In this document: positions 5,564 to 7,985 of the stretch, one piece after another
How the letters are laid out: each line of letters opens with the position of its first letter
How positions within the stretch are numbered: position 1 is the first letter of the stretch
NCBI GenBank assembly: GCA_002337215.1
Contig: DDFO01000020.1
Location: forward strand, 2,349 to 10,333
Origin: Phycisphaerales bacterium UBA1926
GTDB taxonomy: Bacteria; Planctomycetota; Phycisphaerae; Phycisphaerales; UBA1924
Direction of reading: 5' to 3'
DNA: 7,985 nt
Program-made: the position numbers and the translations under genes
The notes under the pieces: generated by a model
Databases searched by the model: none
Seen by the model: the letters and a program-made list of their open reading frames with translations, nothing else
What the model was told of the DNA's origin: nothing

Positions 5564-7021
5564 ATGTCGCAGGCCGTTGCCCCGTCCACCGATGCACAGA
5601 ACACCATTGCTTCCGAGCTCTTCTCGAGCCCCGCGCTGACCGGCGCCGTGGACACGATTATTGACGAGGTGAAGGCCGCGTCGGCGAAGATCACCGGCGT
5701 CCGCGGCCCGATCGAGGGCCGGACCGAGGGCTACGAGGCGTTCATGAAGAAGGCGGGCGAGATGCGCGGTCGGCCGCTCTTTTACCCCTACATCGGTTCG
5801 GGCGCCGGCAAAGGGATCTACGTCGAACTCGACGACGGGTCGGTCAAGATCGACCTGATCGGGGGCATCGGCTACACGCCCTTCGGGCACGCCCATCCCG
5901 AGCTCGTGCGTGCGGCCGTGACCGGCGCGATCGAGGACAACCTCAAGCACGGGAACCTGCAGAGCACGAAGGCGGCGTTCGAGTTCGGTGAGACGCTGCT
6001 CAACTACGCACGCCGGCAGAGCAAGCTCGAGCACGTGTTCATCAGCGCCGGGGGCGCGCTCGCCAACGAGAACGCGATCAAGATCTGCTACCAGAAGCAC
6101 GCGCCCGCGAGCCGGGTGATCGCGTTCAAGCACTGCTTCATGGGCCGGACGGTCACGATGAGCCAGATCGGGGACTCGGCGGGCAACCGCCAAGGCATCC
6201 CGCTCTCAACCCAGGTCGACTACATGGGCTTCTGGAACGACGAGGCCGCCGAGAAGGTGGGGGGCAAGGACGCGTTCATCGCCCACGAGTGCTGGCGGCT
6301 CAAGGAATTGATCACGCGCTACCCCAAGCAGCACGCCTGCTTCATCTTTGAGTTGGTCCAGGGCGAGGGCGGGTTCACGACCGCGCCGCGCGAGTACTAC
6401 ACGGCGCTCATGGACATCTGCAAGGAGAACAACATCGCGATCTGGGCCGACGAGGTGCAGAGCTTCGGGCGCACCGAGGAGATGTTCGCCTTCGAGCACT
6501 TCGATCTCGGCGAGTACGTGGACGTCGTCACCGTCGGCAAGAGCACGCAGGCGTGCGCGACGCTCTACACCGGCAAGTACAACCCCAAGCCTGGCCTGCT
6601 CAGCGGGACGTTCATGGGCGCAACACCCGAGTTCACCGCGGGCAAGCGCGTGCTCGAGATGATGGAATCCGAGGGGCTCTACGGCCCGGACGGCCTGGCC
6701 GCGAAGCACTACAAGGCGTTCTGCGACCACGTCGAAGCGCTCAAGGCAAAGCACCCCGACTGGTTCCCCGAGGTCCCGTTCATCACAGGGCACGCGGGCG
6801 GCATCGGGGGCATGATCCGGTTCACCCCCTTCGGCGGTGAAAAGGCAAAGATCGGGAAGCTCACCAAGGTTATGTTCGACGAGGGCCTCATCGGCTTCTA
6901 CAACGGGCACGGCCCCTTCCACGTCCGCTTCCTTCCGCCGCTGGGCTGCATGAAGACCGAGGACTGGGGTCCGGTTTTCGAGATCATCGAACGGTCGATG
7001 GCGAAGGTCGCCCAAGGCTGA
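5564..7021 (+). CDS. Class III PLP-dependent aminotransferase (ornithine/4-aminobutyrate/lysine transaminase type)
   Basis: A 485-residue fold type I aminotransferase that moves an amino group, typically from an omega-amine such as acetylornithine, 4-aminobutyrate or lysine, to a keto acid. AAAGGA (5551-5556) lies seven bases before the ATG. The PLP lysine is Lys326 in VTVGKSTQA; Asp296 and Gln299 of WADEVQSFGR bind the cofactor ring and phosphate; Phe192 in FMGRT is the likely ring-stacking aromatic; Thr349 in SGTFMG is the usual phosphate contact from the partner subunit; and SAGGALANENAIK (161-173) replaces the usual SG-EA-E-AIK phosphate loop. Two positions are unusual: Glu263-Leu264 in FELVQGEGG, where most relatives have Glu-Pro, and Cys191 just before the stacking Phe. 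The first 80 residues are longer than in compact ArgD-like enzymes. The superfamily is firm; the amino donor is not readable, and neighbouring genes give no pathway clue. A hairpin plus T run follows 53 nt after the stop. Confidence 0.92.
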   Translation: MSQAVAPSTDAQNTIASELFSSPALTGAVDTIIDEVKAASAKITGVRGPIEGRTEGYEAFMKKAGEMRGRPLFYPYIGSGAGKGIYVELDDGSVKIDLIGGIGYTPFGHAHPELVRAAVTGAIEDNLKHGNLQSTKAAFEFGETLLNYARRQSKLEHVFISAGGALANENAIKICYQKHAPASRVIAFKHCFMGRTVTMSQIGDSAGNRQGIPLSTQVDYMGFWNDEAAEKVGGKDAFIAHECWRLKELITRYPKQHACFIFELVQGEGGFTTAPREYYTALMDICKENNIAIWADEVQSFGRTEEMFAFEHFDLGEYVDVVTVGKSTQACATLYTGKYNPKPGLLSGTFMGATPEFTAGKRVLEMMESEGLYGPDGLAAKHYKAFCDHVEALKAKHPDWFPEVPFITGHAGGIGGMIRFTPFGGEKAKIGKLTKVMFDEGLIGFYNGHGPFHVRFLPPLGCMKTEDWGPVFEIIERSMAKVAQG

Positions 7022-7038
7022 GCGGGATCGTCTCCCGG

Positions 7039-7071
7039 GGACTCTAAGTCCTTCAACCGAAGAGTTTTCGG
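7039..7071. other. Two short hairpins downstream of the aminotransferase gene
   Basis: GGACT (7039-7043) pairs with AGTCC (7047-7051) around CTA, and CCGAA (7057-7061) pairs with TTCGG (7067-7071) around GAGTT. They sit directly before the stronger terminator-like hairpin and may be part of the same 3' end structure. Confidence 0.35.
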
Positions 7072-7073
7072 AC

Positions 7074-7104
7074 CGCGTTCTGCGGAACGAACGCGCTGAT
7101 TTTT
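7074..7104 (+). terminator. Candidate Rho-independent terminator of the aminotransferase gene
   Basis: CGCGTTC (7074-7080) pairs perfectly over seven bases with GAACGCG (7089-7095) around an eight-base loop, followed after four bases (CTGA) by five T (7100-7104). Position 53 nt after the stop and on the right strand. The gap between stem and T run is slightly long. An alternative shorter pairing, CGTTC (7076-7080) with GAACG (7085-7089), uses the same left arm. Confidence 0.5.
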
Positions 7105-7123
7105 ACGTGCGCGTCGCTATGCT
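7096..7123 (+). promoter_or_regulatory. Possible promoter of the exported propeller-like gene
   Basis: CTGATT (7096-7101) and TATGCT (7118-7123) are 16 nt apart and resemble the CTGACG/TAGGCT pair before the M20 gene. It would overlap the end of the candidate terminator and give a leader of about 68 nt. Only a pattern match. Confidence 0.3.
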
Positions 7124-7186
7124 TAAAAGGGGTAGGGAAGAGCCCGCCCGCTTGGCATTCGCTGGGAACCAGCAACGTATCGAACG

Positions 7187-7192
7187 GGAGAG
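7187..7192 (+). promoter_or_regulatory. Ribosome binding site of the gene at the right edge
   Basis: GGAGAG lies five bases before ATG 7198. A second in-frame ATG at 7204 is 11 bases away, which makes 7198 the better start. Confidence 0.6.
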
Positions 7193-7197
7193 AAGCG

Positions 7198-7985
7198 ATG
7201 AACATGAAATCAGCAGCGGTGTGCGTTACCAGCGTGGTCGGCCTTGCGGCCGCGGGACCGATTATCGGATCGGGCGGCATCACGGTCGAAGCAACGTTCA
7301 ACCCGGAAGAGGGCGGGGCGATGAATTCCATCGGCTACGACCCCGTCGCCGAAGAGATCGTCGTCCACTTTAATCAGAGCGCGTCGTTGCATATCTACGC
7401 CACCGACGGGACCTTGCTCCGCACGATCCCCAAGCCCTACGCGGGCGGGAACGACGATGACATGGATTTCGCATCGGTCCCTGTCTCGATCAACGGCACG
7501 ACCGTTCCCGCGGGCACGCTGCTGATCTTCGAGAACGAGGTCGATCCGCCCCGCATCACGGCGGTCGACTCGACCGACGGCACGGTCGTCGCCGAGCAGG
7601 CCTACGACGGGGCGGCGATCGGGCAGTGGACCGGGGGCGGCTACAGCCTGGCGACCGATACCTTTTTCAGCGCCGACTGGAGCCGGGATGTGGTCCAGGA
7701 ACTCAACGGTGACACCGGGGCGATCCTTCGGGAGTTCTCGATCCGTCCCCCCGGTTCCCCTGCCTGGGATTTCTTCTACAGCGATCTCGAGGTGCTCGAT
7801 CTTGACGGCAACCTCTACCTCGTCAGCAACTCGCAGAACAGCGTCCGCGGCCTGAGCACCACCGGCGCGTGGCTGGGCGACTTCGACCTCAACGCGCTCG
7901 GCGTCAGCGGCATGTCCGGCATCGCCTTCGATGACGCCGCCGGCAAGGCCTGGGTCTCGAGCCAGAACGGGACGGTCTACCTGCT
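7198..7985 (+). CDS. Exported protein with beta-propeller-like repeats, cut by the right edge
   Basis: The first 262 codons of an open frame without a stop in the window. Residues 1-20 look like a signal peptide: Lys4, then a hydrophobic Ala/Val core ending near LAAAG, with no Cys for lipidation, so secretion rather than lipid anchoring. The remainder is a run of short beta strands with turns of the form D-x-x-D/N-G: YATDGTLLRTI (67-77), DSTDGTVV (124-131), LNGDTGAILREF (169-180), DLDGNLYLVSN (201-211), STTGAWLGDF (220-229) and the SGIAFDDAAGKAWV segment (240-253). The pattern of a 'value lasts along a strand, then D-x-x-G-x-hydrophobic' unit is what NHL/SMP-30 type propellers and many planctomycete secreted proteins show. 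No catalytic residues can be named. Many planctomycete proteins of this kind end in a PEP-CTERM sorting signal; whether this one does lies beyond the window. Propeller fold is inference; the open frame, ribosome binding site and signal peptide are seen. Confidence 0.75.
   Translation, partial: MNMKSAAVCVTSVVGLAAAGPIIGSGGITVEATFNPEEGGAMNSIGYDPVAEEIVVHFNQSASLHIYATDGTLLRTIPKPYAGGNDDDMDFASVPVSINGTTVPAGTLLIFENEVDPPRITAVDSTDGTVVAEQAYDGAAIGQWTGGGYSLATDTFFSADWSRDVVQELNGDTGAILREFSIRPPGSPAWDFFYSDLEVLDLDGNLYLVSNSQNSVRGLSTTGAWLGDFDLNALGVSGMSGIAFDDAAGKAWVSSQNGTVYL

Noticed and set aside
5033..6193. - strand open frame of 386 codons spanning the end of the second EF-hand gene and the start of the aminotransferase
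   Set aside because: It crosses an intergenic region and opposes two well supported genes; composition is that of a mirrored frame.
1..7985. tRNA, rRNA, mobile element, phage or defence genes
   Set aside because: No transposase, integrase, toxin-antitoxin, nuclease or RNA gene pattern could be found on either strand; all clear genes are chromosomal-style + strand genes.

Overview
The window is GC-rich DNA with six protein-coding genes, all on the + strand, closely packed and separated by gaps of 43 to 176 nt. The gene set, the GC-biased codon use and the C-terminal dockerin-like calcium-loop pairs suggest a planctomycete of the Phycisphaerae type. This is an inference from style, not from a marker gene: the window holds no rRNA, tRNA or universal marker.

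Layout. (1) 1-1376: a multi-pass membrane zinc metalloprotease of family M48, probably cut by the left edge. (2) 1420-2643: an M20 family metallopeptidase of the carboxypeptidase G2 / ArgE-DapE type, with a complete set of metal ligands, starting at a GTG that seems to lie directly behind a -35/-10 promoter (probably leaderless). (3) 2804-4159 and (4) 4262-5425: two tandem paralogous lipoproteins built from EF-hand calcium loops, eight in the first and seven in the second, each ending in a dockerin-like pair. (5) 5564-7021: a class III (fold type I) PLP-dependent aminotransferase of 485 residues. (6) 7198 to the right edge: the N-terminal part of an exported protein with beta-propeller-like repeats, which runs out of the window.

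How they fit together. Genes 3 and 4 are a clear duplication pair and probably work in the same place, anchored in the periplasm or cell surface by a lipid and binding several Ca2+ ions each. I see no pathway that links the peptidases, the EF-hand pair and the aminotransferase. The strand bias looks like ordinary chromosomal packing rather than one operon; hairpins after gene 5, one of them followed by a T run, suggest a transcription stop before gene 6.

The most unusual part is the EF-hand lipoprotein pair (2804-5425), which matches no named family I can recall. The rest is ordinary housekeeping and envelope content. I see no mobile element, CRISPR array, phage gene or defence system.
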